Assembly (NCBI RefSeq): GCF_026240015.1
Contig: NZ_JAPIUX010000003.1
Span: 202,230 to 266,229, forward strand
DNA from: Acetobacter farinalis
GTDB taxonomy: Bacteria; Pseudomonadota; Alphaproteobacteria; Acetobacterales; Acetobacteraceae
Length of the DNA: 64,000 nucleotides
Reading direction: 5' to 3'
Shown here: in pieces, positions 16,290-24,851 of the stretch
Numbering within the stretch: the first letter of the stretch is position 1
Layout: every line of letters starts with the position of its first letter
Program-made: the position numbers and the translations under genes
Notes under the pieces: model-generated
Seen by the model: only the letters and a program-made list of their open reading frames with translations
The model's database searches: none
What the model was told of the DNA's origin: nothing

Positions 16290-16649
16290 TTATTTAGCCT
16301 GCGCCGTATCATTCGCCGGCTTGGCGGTGCTGGTCAGAACCGTGCTGACCGTATTGCGCAGCACCATCACCCGAACGTTCGGCGCGATTTCCACTTCAAT
16401 TTCCTGACTGTCATCACGCGCTTTCTGCACGATACCGATAATCCCGCCGGAGGTGACAATGCGGTCTCCGCGGCGCAAGGCTTTCAGTTCGTTCTGCAAC
16501 TGCTTCTGCTTCTGCTGCTGCGGGCGGATCATGAGGAAATACATAATCCCAAAGACCGCAACAATCGGCAGGAAGGACACCAGACTCGACCCCACACCAC
16601 CGCCTCCGGCGGTCTGGGCATAGGCGGCAGGAATAAGGAAATTGGACAT
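16290..16649 (-). CDS. yajC: Preprotein translocase accessory subunit YajC
   Basis: 119 residues from the ATG at 16649, which has GGAAAG just upstream; the longer frame would run into the neighbouring promoter. One membrane helix (VSFLPIVAVFGIMYFLMI) is followed by the family signature RPQQQKQKQLQNELKALRRG and GDRIVTSGGIIG, then an acidic strand-rich tail. YajC associates with SecDF in the inner membrane. In many alphaproteobacteria it is followed by secDF, but here the gene stands alone and ends at a shared terminator. Confidence 0.93.
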   Translation of the reverse strand: MSNFLIPAAYAQTAGGGGVGSSLVSFLPIVAVFGIMYFLMIRPQQQKQKQLQNELKALRRGDRIVTSGGIIGIVQKARDDSQEIEVEIAPNVRVMVLRNTVSTVLTSTAKPANDTAQAK

Positions 16650-16800
16650 GAGCACAGTCTTTCCAGAATGACGGGTTGCGCAATGAAGATGCGTGACCAT
16701 AATTTTCACGGCTCACACGTCAAGCATCCTTGAAGACAAGCCGCCTCTTTGCCTTACTTTCCAGCCGGACGCCCTGCGCCCGTACTCGGCCCGCACACTG

Positions 16801-17688
16801 ATGGATCCTACCCTGATGGACACCGCTCCCCTCTCCGTCCTTGAACGTATTGCCTCAGCTCTGGAGCGCCTTTCCCCTCCTCCGCCCAGTCTGGAGGGCG
16901 TGGATAAAGCTGATGCGTTTGTCTGGCTGCCTGAACGCGGGCGGCTGCTGCCGGTGCCCCATGTGGCGCATGTGGCGGCCACGCTGCTGCAGGGTGTAGA
17001 CTCGCAACGCCAGACGCTGCTGGAAAACACGGAACACTTCGCCCGCGGCCTTCCCGCCAATAACGCGATGCTCTGGGGCGCACGTGGCATGGGTAAATCC
17101 TCACTGGTGAAGGGGGCACACGCGCTGATCAATCAGGTAGATGGAAAACCCTGCGCCCCCGGCCAGGGACGGATTGCCTTGGTGGAAATCCAGCGGGAAG
17201 ATCTGGCTACCCTGCCGGACCTGCTGGCCATGCTGCGGGAGAGCCCCCGCCGCTTCATTATTTTCTGTGATGACCTCTCCTTTGAAAAGGAAGACAGGGA
17301 TTACAAGGCTCTGAAATCCGTTCTGGATGGCGGCATTGCCGGGCGGCCTGAGAATGTTCTGTTCTACGCCACCTCAAACCGCCGGCACCTGATGCCGCGT
17401 GAGATGATTGAGAACGAGCGCGCCAGCGCCATCAACCCCTCCGAAGCCACGGAAGAGAAAGTCTCCCTGTCCGACAGGTTCGGCCTCTGGCTGGGTTTTC
17501 ACCCCTGCCCGCAGGATGTGTTTCTTGACATGGTGCGCACCTATGCCACAGAGCGCAGCCTTCCCATCAGTGATGAGGATCTGGCAGCACGCGCCAACGA
17601 GTGGGCCATCACCCGGGGCAGCCGTTCAGGGCGGGTTGCCTTCCAGTTTATTGAAGACCTGACGGCAGAACTGGCCTCCAGCCGCTAG
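16801..17688 (+). CDS. DUF815-family ATP-binding protein
   Basis: 295 residues from the ATG at 16801 (a second ATG lies five codons on). The family core is clear: Walker A LWGARGMGKSSLVKG near residues 90-100, Walker B-like FIIFCDDLSFE, a sensor-like LFYATSNRRHLMPREM and the DRFGLWLGFHPCPQ segment. DUF815 proteins are AAA-type ATPases of unknown role; the gene often lies next to yajC in alphaproteobacteria and does so here, divergently. The intergenic space of about 150 bases must hold both promoters. Confidence 0.88.
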   Translation: MDPTLMDTAPLSVLERIASALERLSPPPPSLEGVDKADAFVWLPERGRLLPVPHVAHVAATLLQGVDSQRQTLLENTEHFARGLPANNAMLWGARGMGKSSLVKGAHALINQVDGKPCAPGQGRIALVEIQREDLATLPDLLAMLRESPRRFIIFCDDLSFEKEDRDYKALKSVLDGGIAGRPENVLFYATSNRRHLMPREMIENERASAINPSEATEEKVSLSDRFGLWLGFHPCPQDVFLDMVRTYATERSLPISDEDLAARANEWAITRGSRSGRVAFQFIEDLTAELASSR

Positions 17689-17731
17689 ACCATTTTATTG
17701 TTTTAACCGGCCGCCAAGGACGCTCCGCTTT

Positions 17732-18226
17732 ATGACTTTTCCCGTTTTTGAAAGTTTCTCGGCAGAACCAGTGGACAACGTTGCCCATATCATTCAGGTG
17801 GCGCTAACCCCGGTTTTCATGCTCTCGGGCATCGGTACTTTGCTGAACCTGTTCAATACCCGCCTTGCCCGGGTTTCGGACCATATTGAACAGACAAACG
17901 CCCTGCTGATGGACGGGAAGAATGATCCGAACCGTAACCAGACACTGGAGAAGCATCTGGCCCGCCTGCACCGGCGCACGCTGATGCTTGATGCAGCCAT
18001 TCTCTCGGGCGGTCTGGGTGGTGCGGCCTCATGCGGAGCGGCCTTTGTTCTGTTTCTGGGCGGCGTGCGGGATTCCTCCGTGGCGACATGGCTGGTCATC
18101 ATGTTCGGGCTGGCCCTTGCCTGCACTGTGGGGGCTCTCGCCCTGTTTCTGGGTGACGGCCTGATTGCCTGGCACGGGCTGAAGCGGGAAGGACCTATGC
18201 CCAGACCAGCATCCAAAGCCTCCTGA
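17732..18226 (+). CDS. DUF2721-family membrane protein
   Basis: 164 residues. The conserved N-terminal stretch NVAHIIQVALTPVFMLSGIG then LLNLFNTRLARVSDH marks DUF2721. After a short cytosolic segment (KHLARLHRRTLMLDAAI) come two more membrane helices. The function of the family is unknown. It follows the DUF815 gene by 43 bases on the same strand and may be cotranscribed with it. Confidence 0.82.
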   Translation: MTFPVFESFSAEPVDNVAHIIQVALTPVFMLSGIGTLLNLFNTRLARVSDHIEQTNALLMDGKNDPNRNQTLEKHLARLHRRTLMLDAAILSGGLGGAASCGAAFVLFLGGVRDSSVATWLVIMFGLALACTVGALALFLGDGLIAWHGLKREGPMPRPASKAS

Positions 18227-18378
18227 TTTTCATTTCATAAATAATTCACTCATAAAAACGGCAATCCCGGACTTCAATCGCCTCTGCGCCTTGCCTCTTT
18301 GTGTGATATACGGTTGCATGCATTCCGTTACGGCGGTGTTAACCTGACACAGCCCCGAGAGTCATGACACGAGGTAAG

Positions 18379-19485
18379 ATGAACCAGACCGTTCAGACTG
18401 ACGCATCCACCGGAACCCCCGTTTCCGGTAAGGCTCACAGCACTGCGGATCTGCGGCGCATCCGTTCCAACCCGAACCACTGGTATCCCGTTGCATGGTC
18501 ACGGGAACTCAAACCCGGCAAGACAATCGGCACCCGATATGCCGGAACCCCTATTGCTCTGGTGCGCCCCACGGAAGGGGCCATTTTTGCACTGGAAGAC
18601 CGTTGCGCGCACCGGCAGGTGCCGCTCAGCAAGGGCAAGGTGTGTGGCCAGTCCGTTCAGTGCTGCTACCATGGCTGGGCCTATGGCCGCTCCGGCCGCT
18701 GCATTGATGTGCCCTATCTGGGCAAGGGCAAGCTCCCCAACGGGGTGCGCACCTTCCCCTGCCGGGAACAGGATGGTCTGATTTTCATCTTCCCCGGAGA
18801 CCCGGACAAGGCGGATACTGTTCCCTTGGCACCGCGTCTGGCCCGTGTGGGAGACCCTGCCTACAAAACCCGCTCCTTCGGGCGGGAGGTAAAATGCCAC
18901 TACAGCTTCATGCATGAAAACCTGATGGATATGAACCACCAGTTCATGCACATGAAACAGATGGGCCAGATGCGCCCGCGCTTTCTGGGGCAGGAGCGTG
19001 AACCCGGTCTGGTGGAAGCGCGCTATTCCTTTGCCCGCACAGGCGGCAAGCAGCCTCTGGGTGAAGCCCTGATTTTTGGTGAACGTCGGGACGCCTCCGA
19101 GAAATTCCAGCACCGTGACGTGATGACCATCCGCACGGAATATCCCTATCAGACCCTGCGGATCCAGACAGGCGATGAAGACCCGGTGATGGATTTGTGG
19201 ATTGTCTATGTGCCGCAGGATGCGGAAGAACTGACCAACCGCACCTTTGGCCTGCTCTCCGTCAAACGCCCCAAGGTGCCGGGTGTGCTGGAGCTGGCAT
19301 GGCCCTTCCTTGTTGCCTTCACCGAACGGATTTTTGCGGAAGACCGTGAGATTGTAGAACTGGAACAGAAGGCGTGGCGTGAACTGGGCGGAGACCACAA
19401 TGTGGAGGTCTTCCCCGTGATCAACGCCCTGCGCGGGCTTCTGGCAGAATGCGGGATCGCTCCCGCAGCGGCTGCGAATGCCTGA
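18379..19485 (+). CDS. Rieske [2Fe-2S] aromatic-ring-type oxygenase, alpha subunit
   Basis: 368 residues from the ATG at 18379, chosen because GAGG lies five bases upstream. The Rieske centre is C76-x-H78 and C95-x2-H98 (DRCAHRQVPLS; CCYHGWAYG). The mononuclear iron site appears as ENLMDMNHQFMH, where the two His are separated by three residues; VanA-type enzymes usually have four. The layout is like vanillate O-demethylase oxygenases, but the substrate is unknown; no reductase gene is adjacent. Its end overlaps the next gene by eight bases. Confidence 0.85.
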   Translation: MNQTVQTDASTGTPVSGKAHSTADLRRIRSNPNHWYPVAWSRELKPGKTIGTRYAGTPIALVRPTEGAIFALEDRCAHRQVPLSKGKVCGQSVQCCYHGWAYGRSGRCIDVPYLGKGKLPNGVRTFPCREQDGLIFIFPGDPDKADTVPLAPRLARVGDPAYKTRSFGREVKCHYSFMHENLMDMNHQFMHMKQMGQMRPRFLGQEREPGLVEARYSFARTGGKQPLGEALIFGERRDASEKFQHRDVMTIRTEYPYQTLRIQTGDEDPVMDLWIVYVPQDAEELTNRTFGLLSVKRPKVPGVLELAWPFLVAFTERIFAEDREIVELEQKAWRELGGDHNVEVFPVINALRGLLAECGIAPAAAANA

Positions 19486-20482
19486 TATCGCATCTCTGGT
19501 TCTGGAGGCGCCGCCTTTCCGGTTGCGCCCCCTTCAGCCTGATGATGCGGCTGCCCTCCACAATCTGGTCAATGACTGGGAAGTGGTGCGGATGCTCAGC
19601 CGCCTGCCCTTCCCCTATCCGCGCAATCTGGCGGATGAGTGGATAGAGTCCACCCTGCATACGCATCGGTCCGGTGAGGGCTGCCATTTCGCCATTCTGG
19701 ATGAAAACGGCACGTTTCTGGGCTGCGTGGGGCTACGTGTTCAGACCGTACCGCAGGTCGGGCGTGTGGGAATGCTGGGATATTGGGTGGGCCGCCCGCA
19801 CTGGGGGCGGGGCATTGCCACCCGCGCTGCCGGGCGTCTGGCCCGCTGGGCGCTGGCCAATATGGATATCGACCGCCTCCGCGCCACCGTGGCGCAGGAT
19901 AACGAGGCCTCGGCCCGTGTGCTTCAGCATATCGGCTTCCGCTCCATTGGCACGGACAGCCAGATGTTCATCGCCCGTGGCAAGGAGCACCCTGTTCTGG
20001 TGTTTGAAGCCACGCGTGAAGATCTGGATGCACCGGCGGGTGACCAGACAGGCGGGCAGCAGGCCGGGGGCGCACCGCTCTCCCGCAAGCTTGTTCTGGT
20101 TTCCGCCGCAGCGCTGATTGATGCGCAGGGCCGCATCCTTCTGGCAAAGCGCCCGGAAGGAAAAAGCATGGCCGGCCTGTGGGAATTCCCCGGCGGCAAG
20201 GTGGAACCCGGAGAAACGCCGGAGGCCGCACTGGTGCGGGAGCTGGAAGAGGAACTGGGGCTTGATGTCTCCCGCGCCTGCCTCGCCCCCTTCACCTTCG
20301 CATCCCATGCCTACAAGGCGTTTGACCTGCTGATGCCGCTTTATCTGTGCCGCCACTGGTCTGGCACACCCCAGCCTAAGGAAGGCCAGACACTGGCCTG
20401 GGTGACCCCGGAAACCCTGCATGACTACCCCATGCCGGAGGCTGATCTCCCCTTTGTACCGCTCCTGCAGGAACTCCTGTAA
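19478..20482 (+). CDS. Fusion of a GNAT acetyltransferase and a MutT-type Nudix hydrolase
   Basis: 334 residues. Residues 12-180 are a RimJ/RimL-like GNAT domain (FRLRPLQPDDAAALHNLV; acetyl-CoA loop GRPHWGRGIATRAAGRLARW; NEASARVLQHIGF). Residues 181-203 are a Gly/Gln-rich linker. Residues 204-334 are a Nudix domain very close to MutT: LAKRPEGKSMAGLWEFPGG and a complete Nudix box at 240-262 (KVEPGETPEAALVRELEEEL then G). The C-terminal half probably cleans oxidised dGTP; the acetyltransferase substrate is unknown. It overlaps the Rieske gene by eight bases. Confidence 0.88.
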   Translation: MPDIASLVLEAPPFRLRPLQPDDAAALHNLVNDWEVVRMLSRLPFPYPRNLADEWIESTLHTHRSGEGCHFAILDENGTFLGCVGLRVQTVPQVGRVGMLGYWVGRPHWGRGIATRAAGRLARWALANMDIDRLRATVAQDNEASARVLQHIGFRSIGTDSQMFIARGKEHPVLVFEATREDLDAPAGDQTGGQQAGGAPLSRKLVLVSAAALIDAQGRILLAKRPEGKSMAGLWEFPGGKVEPGETPEAALVRELEEELGLDVSRACLAPFTFASHAYKAFDLLMPLYLCRHWSGTPQPKEGQTLAWVTPETLHDYPMPEADLPFVPLLQELL

Positions 20483-20597
20483 AGGGTGGTGCTCGCCCCC
20501 TGCATGGCTGGCCGCGTGCGGAAGGCGAAGGATAGTCTTGACGAACATACCCTGCCTCCGCATAACAAACCTTATCCGGTGTCCTGAAGGACGCTGA

Positions 20598-20656
20598 ACC
20601 CTCGTGATTTGTACGGCCGGCTTGCGGCGAGGTAAAATAAACGCGCTAAAGAGGCC
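20598..20656 (+). promoter_or_regulatory. SAM-II riboswitch upstream of metZ
   Basis: The sequence matches the alphaproteobacterial SAM-II (metA/metX-type) pseudoknot: CCTCGTGATTTG at 20599-20610, a GC-rich loop (CGGCCGGCTTGCGG), the returning strand CGAGG, the A-rich GTAAAATAAACGC and the hallmark GCTAAAGAGG at 20645-20654. CCTCG pairs with CGAGG. It lies 120 bases before the metZ start. SAM binding in this class represses translation or continued transcription of methionine genes. Confidence 0.85.
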
Positions 20657-20775
20657 ATGGCGACGCTGTGCCGACGCCACGGTTTCCACGGTCAAATCGA
20701 GCTGTAAGGCTGAAGCGGAAACCCCCGAGCTTCTCTTCACGCCGTACGCCGCAGGAAAGAACCGGATACCTCGTT

Positions 20776-21984
20776 ATGAGTGACAGCAAGACTTCTTCTT
20801 CCAAAAGCTGGCGTCCTGCCACCCGCCTCCTGCATGCGGGCCTCGAACGCACCGAATATGGTGAAACCAGCGAAGCGCTTTTCCTGACATCCGGGTTTGT
20901 TTACGAAAACGCGGAACAGGCCGCCAAAACCTTCACCGGTGAAGTCTCCCACTACCAGTACAGCCGGTTTGCCAACCCCACGGTTGCCGCGCTGGAAAAC
21001 CGCCTGGCCGATCTGGAAGGGGCCGAAGCCTGCGTGGCAACCTCCACCGGCATGGGCGCGGTTTCCTCCGCCCTGCTTTCTCACGTGAAGGCAGGGGACC
21101 GCGTTATCGCCTCCCGCGCCCTGTTTGGCTCCTGCCACTGGATTGTTGCCAACCTGCTGCCGCAATACGGTGTGGAAACCGTGTTTGTGGATGGGAGCGA
21201 CCTCACGGCATGGGATGAAGCCTTCAGCAAACCGGCAGCCGCTGTCCTGCTGGAAAGCCCCTCGAACCCGATGCTGGATGTGCTGGACCTCGCCGCCATT
21301 GCGGAACGCGCGCACAAGGCCGGGGCACTGGTGGTGGTGGATAACGTTTTTGCATCCCCCATCTACCAGAAGCCGCTGGAACTGGGGGCGGATGTCGTTG
21401 TGTATTCCTGTACCAAGCATATTGACGGGCAGGGCCGCGTTCTGGGTGGGGCCGTGCTGGGCCGAGAAGACTGGATCAAGGAAACGCTTCAGCCCTTCGT
21501 GCGCAACACCGGCAATGCGCTCTCTCCTTTCAACGCATGGGTCATGCTGAAAGGGCTGGAAACACTTTCCCTGCGTGTGGATGCCATGGCCCGCAATGCC
21601 GCGGCAGTGGCGGATTATCTGGCCTCCGCCCCCGGTGTTATCAGCGTGCGGTATCCGGGCCGGAAGGACCACCCGCAGTATGACCTCGCCCAGCGCCAGA
21701 TGACAGGCGGCAGCACCATGGTCGCGTTCGAGGTGACCGGCGGGCAGGAAGGCGCATTTGCCTTCATGAATGCCCTGCAACTGATTGCCATTTCCAATAA
21801 TCTGGGGGATGCGCGCTCTCTCGTGACCCACCCGGCCACCACAACGCACATGAAAATCGGTGCGGAAGAACGGGCCAGACTGGGTATTTCCGAAGGGGCC
21901 ATCCGTTTCTCCGTGGGTCTGGAAGACAGTGCCGACCTGATTGAAGACCTCGCCCGTGGCGTGGCCGCGCTGGCCAGAGGCTGA
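20776..21984 (+). CDS. metZ: O-succinylhomoserine sulfhydrylase
   Basis: 402 residues from the ATG at 20776 (the longer frame lies in the leader). A Cys/Met-metabolism PLP enzyme: FLTSGFVYENAEQAA, YQYSRFANPTVAALE, the aldimine lysine in VVYSCTKHIDGQGR, and the C-terminal VTHPATTTHMKIG. The whole pattern fits MetZ, which makes homocysteine directly from O-succinylhomoserine and sulfide. The SAM-II riboswitch in the leader supports a methionine role. A strong hairpin follows the stop. Confidence 0.92.
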   Translation: MSDSKTSSSKSWRPATRLLHAGLERTEYGETSEALFLTSGFVYENAEQAAKTFTGEVSHYQYSRFANPTVAALENRLADLEGAEACVATSTGMGAVSSALLSHVKAGDRVIASRALFGSCHWIVANLLPQYGVETVFVDGSDLTAWDEAFSKPAAAVLLESPSNPMLDVLDLAAIAERAHKAGALVVVDNVFASPIYQKPLELGADVVVYSCTKHIDGQGRVLGGAVLGREDWIKETLQPFVRNTGNALSPFNAWVMLKGLETLSLRVDAMARNAAAVADYLASAPGVISVRYPGRKDHPQYDLAQRQMTGGSTMVAFEVTGGQEGAFAFMNALQLIAISNNLGDARSLVTHPATTTHMKIGAEERARLGISEGAIRFSVGLEDSADLIEDLARGVAALARG

Positions 21985-21994
21985 CCCCTGCCCT

Positions 21995-22045
21995 CGCCTG
22001 TCTGCTTTTGTACCGGAATGGTATCAGAGCAGACAGGCGTCTTCC
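21995..22045 (+). terminator. Long stem-loop after metZ, probable terminator
   Basis: CGCCTGTCTGCT pairs perfectly with AGCAGACAGGCG, and the loop has an inner GTACC/GGTAT pairing. A pyrimidine-rich TCTTCCCTTCC follows, so it is likely a terminator although the T run is imperfect. Confidence 0.7.
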
Positions 22046-22163
22046 CTTCCGCAAGCGCTTCGTGATACTGGCTGCGGACTGTTGCCATCTCTTCAGCCGC
22101 GTGGGCCAGACCCCGAAAGCCTGAATCTGGCCTTGTTATTTCTTGCGCAGGAGCAGCTTCCCC

Positions 22164-22637
22164 ATGCCTGACTGGCCGGACTCACCGCCCATGTCCCCTG
22201 ACCATGATGATACCATGAGCGACCTTTTCGCCTCCGCCCCGATGTACGAGGCGGTAACAGGGGACATGCGTGTCTGTGTTCAGGTATTCTGGCTTCCAGA
22301 ACAATCCGAACCGGATGAGGATATGTATTGCTGGGTCTATCGCATCCGCATTGAAAACGGTGGCTCGGCCCCCATCCAGCTTACGGAGCGGACCTGGCAG
22401 ATTACCGATGGCGCGGGGCGCACGGAATATGTGCATGGGGAAGGTGTGGTTGGGGAGCAGCCGGTTATCCGCCCCCAGAACGGGTTTGACTACACATCCG
22501 GCGTCTCTCTGAGCACGGCGGGCGGCTTCATGCGCGGCTCCTACCAGATGCGCAACATCAATTCCGGCAAGCGGTTTGATATCGCCATCCCGGCCTTCAG
22601 TCTGGATAGCCCCTTCCAGTTCCGGCAGATCCACTGA
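22164..22637 (+). CDS. apaG: ApaG protein
   Basis: 157 residues from the ATG at 22164, which has AGGAG ten bases upstream; a shorter start at 22215 would give the size usual for ApaG but has no ribosome site. The ApaG beta-sandwich signature is clear: YCWVYRIRIENGGSAPIQL, TERTWQITDGAGR, EYVHGEGVVGEQPVIRP and the ending GKRFDIAIPAFSLDSP. The molecular role of ApaG is not firmly known. folE follows after 52 bases, so the two may be cotranscribed. Confidence 0.9.
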   Translation: MPDWPDSPPMSPDHDDTMSDLFASAPMYEAVTGDMRVCVQVFWLPEQSEPDEDMYCWVYRIRIENGGSAPIQLTERTWQITDGAGRTEYVHGEGVVGEQPVIRPQNGFDYTSGVSLSTAGGFMRGSYQMRNINSGKRFDIAIPAFSLDSPFQFRQIH

Positions 22638-22689
22638 CCGGAACCGGCCACCCACGCTTCACGACAGATGCATAATGCAGGAGAATGGC

Positions 22690-23298
22690 ATGAGCGACCC
22701 TCTGCCCAGAACTGACCGCCCGACACGAGCAGAAACGGAAGAGGCCATTCGCACCCTCTTGCGCTGGGCGGGGGAAGACCCCACCCGCGAAGGGCTGCAT
22801 GACACCCCTGCCCGCGTGGCCCGCGCATATGAAGAGTTTTTTCAGGGCTACGAGATTGACCCCAAGACGCTTCTGGAACGGACGTTTTCCGAGGTGGACG
22901 GGTATGATGAGATTGTGCTGCTGCGCGACATCCGCTTTGAAAGCCATTGCGAACACCATCTGGCTCCCATCATCGGCCGCGCCCATGTGGCCTATCTGCC
23001 CCGCAAGCGCGTTGTCGGGATTTCCAAGCTGGCGCGCGTGGTGGATGCCTATGCCCGCCGCATGCAGATTCAGGAACGGCTGACAGCCCAGATCGCCAAC
23101 ACCATCAATGATGTCCTGCAGCCGCACGGCACGGCTGTCATTATCGAATCCAGCCATGAATGCATGACCACCCGTGGCGTGCACCGCCCCGGTGTTTCCA
23201 TGGTCACCAGCCAGATGCTCGGCACCTTCCGCACAAACTCCGATACGCGGCGGGAACTGATGGCCATGCTCAACCGCCCGGCGGCCAGCGAGTATTAA
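22690..23298 (+). CDS. folE: GTP cyclohydrolase I
   Basis: 202 residues from the ATG at 22690, preceded by AGGAG at seven bases. Family landmarks are all there: LLRWAGEDPTREGLHDTPAR, the zinc-binding HCEHHLAPIIGRAHVAYLP with its Cys and His, VVGISKLARVVDAYARR, and SSHECMTTRGVHRPG with the second Cys. It forms dihydroneopterin triphosphate from GTP as the first step of folate synthesis. It is the last gene before a convergent junction holding two stem-loops. Confidence 0.95.
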   Translation: MSDPLPRTDRPTRAETEEAIRTLLRWAGEDPTREGLHDTPARVARAYEEFFQGYEIDPKTLLERTFSEVDGYDEIVLLRDIRFESHCEHHLAPIIGRAHVAYLPRKRVVGISKLARVVDAYARRMQIQERLTAQIANTINDVLQPHGTAVIIESSHECMTTRGVHRPGVSMVTSQMLGTFRTNSDTRRELMAMLNRPAASEY

Positions 23299-23414
23299 GC
23301 CGGCACAGTCTACCTGCACCAAGCCTGCCTGCGCCGGGTCTCCCGGCCCGGCGGCGCCCCCTCTCCCCGTCTGACAGTCAGCGGTGTGGAAGCAACGCCC
23401 TTAGCGGGCCACGA

Positions 23415-23522
23415 CCACCAGTTCCGCCACCCATGAGGGGCGGGGCTGGTGGAAGGCGTTTCATCGAAGGCTCCCTCCTGTCGAACCTTCCTCCAAGGAG
23501 GAAAGGCACAACAGCAGGAGCC
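23415..23522. repeat. Two adjacent nested stem-loops between convergent genes
   Basis: Stem-loop 1 (23415-23452): CCACCAG pairs with CTGGTGG and CCGCC with GGCGG inside it. Stem-loop 2 (23469-23522): GGCTCC pairs with GGAGCC, then CTGT with ACAG, then CCTTCCTCC with GGAGGAAAGG around an AA loop. The structures are not followed by clear T runs. They could stop transcription from both sides or be a repeated palindromic unit of the REP type. Confidence 0.6.
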
Positions 23523-23530
23523 GAGAGGCA

Positions 23531-24109
23531 CTATATCGTTACTGTCGCGCCGAGCACGGTCAGGAACTGCGCCAGCCAGGCCGGATGTGCGGGCCAGGCG
23601 GGGGCTGTCACCAGTTCTCCATCCGTCACGGCATCTGTCAGGGGAATGTCGGCATAGGTGGCACCCGCCTGTTCCACTTCCGGGCGGCAGGCCGGATAAG
23701 CGGAGACCGTGCGCCCCTTGATGATATCCGCGGCACTCAGAAGCTGTGCGCCATGGCAGATGGCGGCCAGAGGGCGATCCGCAAAGGCTTTGACGATCTC
23801 CAGAACGCGCGGATGCATGCGCAGATGCTCCGGCGCGCGACCTCCGGGAATAATCAGGCCGATATAATCGTCCGTATCAATCTCGTCGAACGTGGCGTTC
23901 AGCGTAAACGCGTGGCCGGGCTTTTCGCTGTAGGTCTGCGCGCCTTCAAAATCATGGATGGCGGTCAAAATTTTCTCCCCGGCCTTCTTGCCCGGGCTGA
24001 CCACGTCCACCTTGTATCCGACCATCAGCAGTGCCTGATATGGCACCATGATCTCATAATCTTCCACATAATCACCTGCCAGCATCAGCAGTTTGATCTC
24101 GTCAGTCAT
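23531..24109 (-). CDS. DJ-1/PfpI family protein
   Basis: 192 residues from the ATG at 24109, eight bases inside the end of moaB. The class I glutamine-amidotransferase-like fold is readable: LLMLAGDYVEDYEIMVPYQA, an acidic residue in that first loop, GLIIPGGRAPEHLR and the nucleophile elbow AAICHGAQLLSAAD with its Cys. PfpI/DJ-1 members include peptidases, glyoxalases and stress proteins, so the exact reaction is open. The tight overlap with moaB suggests cotranscription. Confidence 0.82.
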   Translation of the reverse strand: MTDEIKLLMLAGDYVEDYEIMVPYQALLMVGYKVDVVSPGKKAGEKILTAIHDFEGAQTYSEKPGHAFTLNATFDEIDTDDYIGLIIPGGRAPEHLRMHPRVLEIVKAFADRPLAAICHGAQLLSAADIIKGRTVSAYPACRPEVEQAGATYADIPLTDAVTDGELVTAPAWPAHPAWLAQFLTVLGATVTI

Positions 24110-24656
24110 GGGATGATCCCTCTTCCGCCCCTTCACGCAGGCGGGGCATGAGTTCAACAAAGTTGCAGGGGCGATGGCGGTTATCGAGCTGGAACACGAG
24201 AATATCGTCCCACCCGTCCTTCACCGCGCCGGTTGAACCGGGAAGGGCAAACAGGTAGGTGCCTTGCGCAACCCCCGCCAACGCGCGGGACTGAATGGTG
24301 GACGTGCCGATCTTGCTGTAGGACAGCATCCGGAACAGTTCTCCAAAACCTTCAATGCGCTTTTCAAGCACGCGCTCGAAGGCTTCCGGCGTTACATCCC
24401 GACCGGTCACACCCGTACCGCCGTTGGTAATCACCACATCAACCTGCGAGTCTCTGATCCAGCGTTGCAGCTGTTCCGTAATCTGCTGGACATCATCCCG
24501 CACAATCGCGCGATCAGCCAGAATGTGGCCTGCCTGCTCAAGGCGCGAAATCAGCGCCTGGCCGGATGTGTCTGTTTCAAGAGTGCGGGAATCCGATACC
24601 GTCATCACCGCAATGCGCACCGGCAGAAAGGGGCGGCTTGTGTCGATTTTTGTCAT
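24102..24656 (-). CDS. moaB: Molybdenum cofactor biosynthesis protein MoaB
   Basis: 184 residues. A MoaB/Mog-type fold: RIAVMTVSDSRTLETDTSGQ, RDDVQQITEQLQRWI, the pterin-binding TNGGTGVTGRDVTPEAFE and the ALPGSTGAVKDGWDDIL loop. This family adenylylates molybdopterin before molybdenum insertion. Its last eight bases overlap the start of the PfpI-like gene. The divergent neighbour is the OprB porin across a 195-base AT-rich region. Confidence 0.92.
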   Translation of the reverse strand: MTKIDTSRPFLPVRIAVMTVSDSRTLETDTSGQALISRLEQAGHILADRAIVRDDVQQITEQLQRWIRDSQVDVVITNGGTGVTGRDVTPEAFERVLEKRIEGFGELFRMLSYSKIGTSTIQSRALAGVAQGTYLFALPGSTGAVKDGWDDILVFQLDNRHRPCNFVELMPRLREGAEEGSSHD

Positions 24657-24851
24657 GACGTGAATTCATCATCAGACACCGGCGGCGTCAACGCGTCCGA
24701 ACGGTAACTCTGTTGTACCAAAGCGTCAAAACTTCACCAAAAAGAGCAATAAGTGCACTGGTGTAAAAAAAAGTTTAGACATTCATATCCTATTTTGAAA
24801 GAATATATGCATGTTTTCTATACATCCACCAGAGAATAAAAAAAAAGCAAC

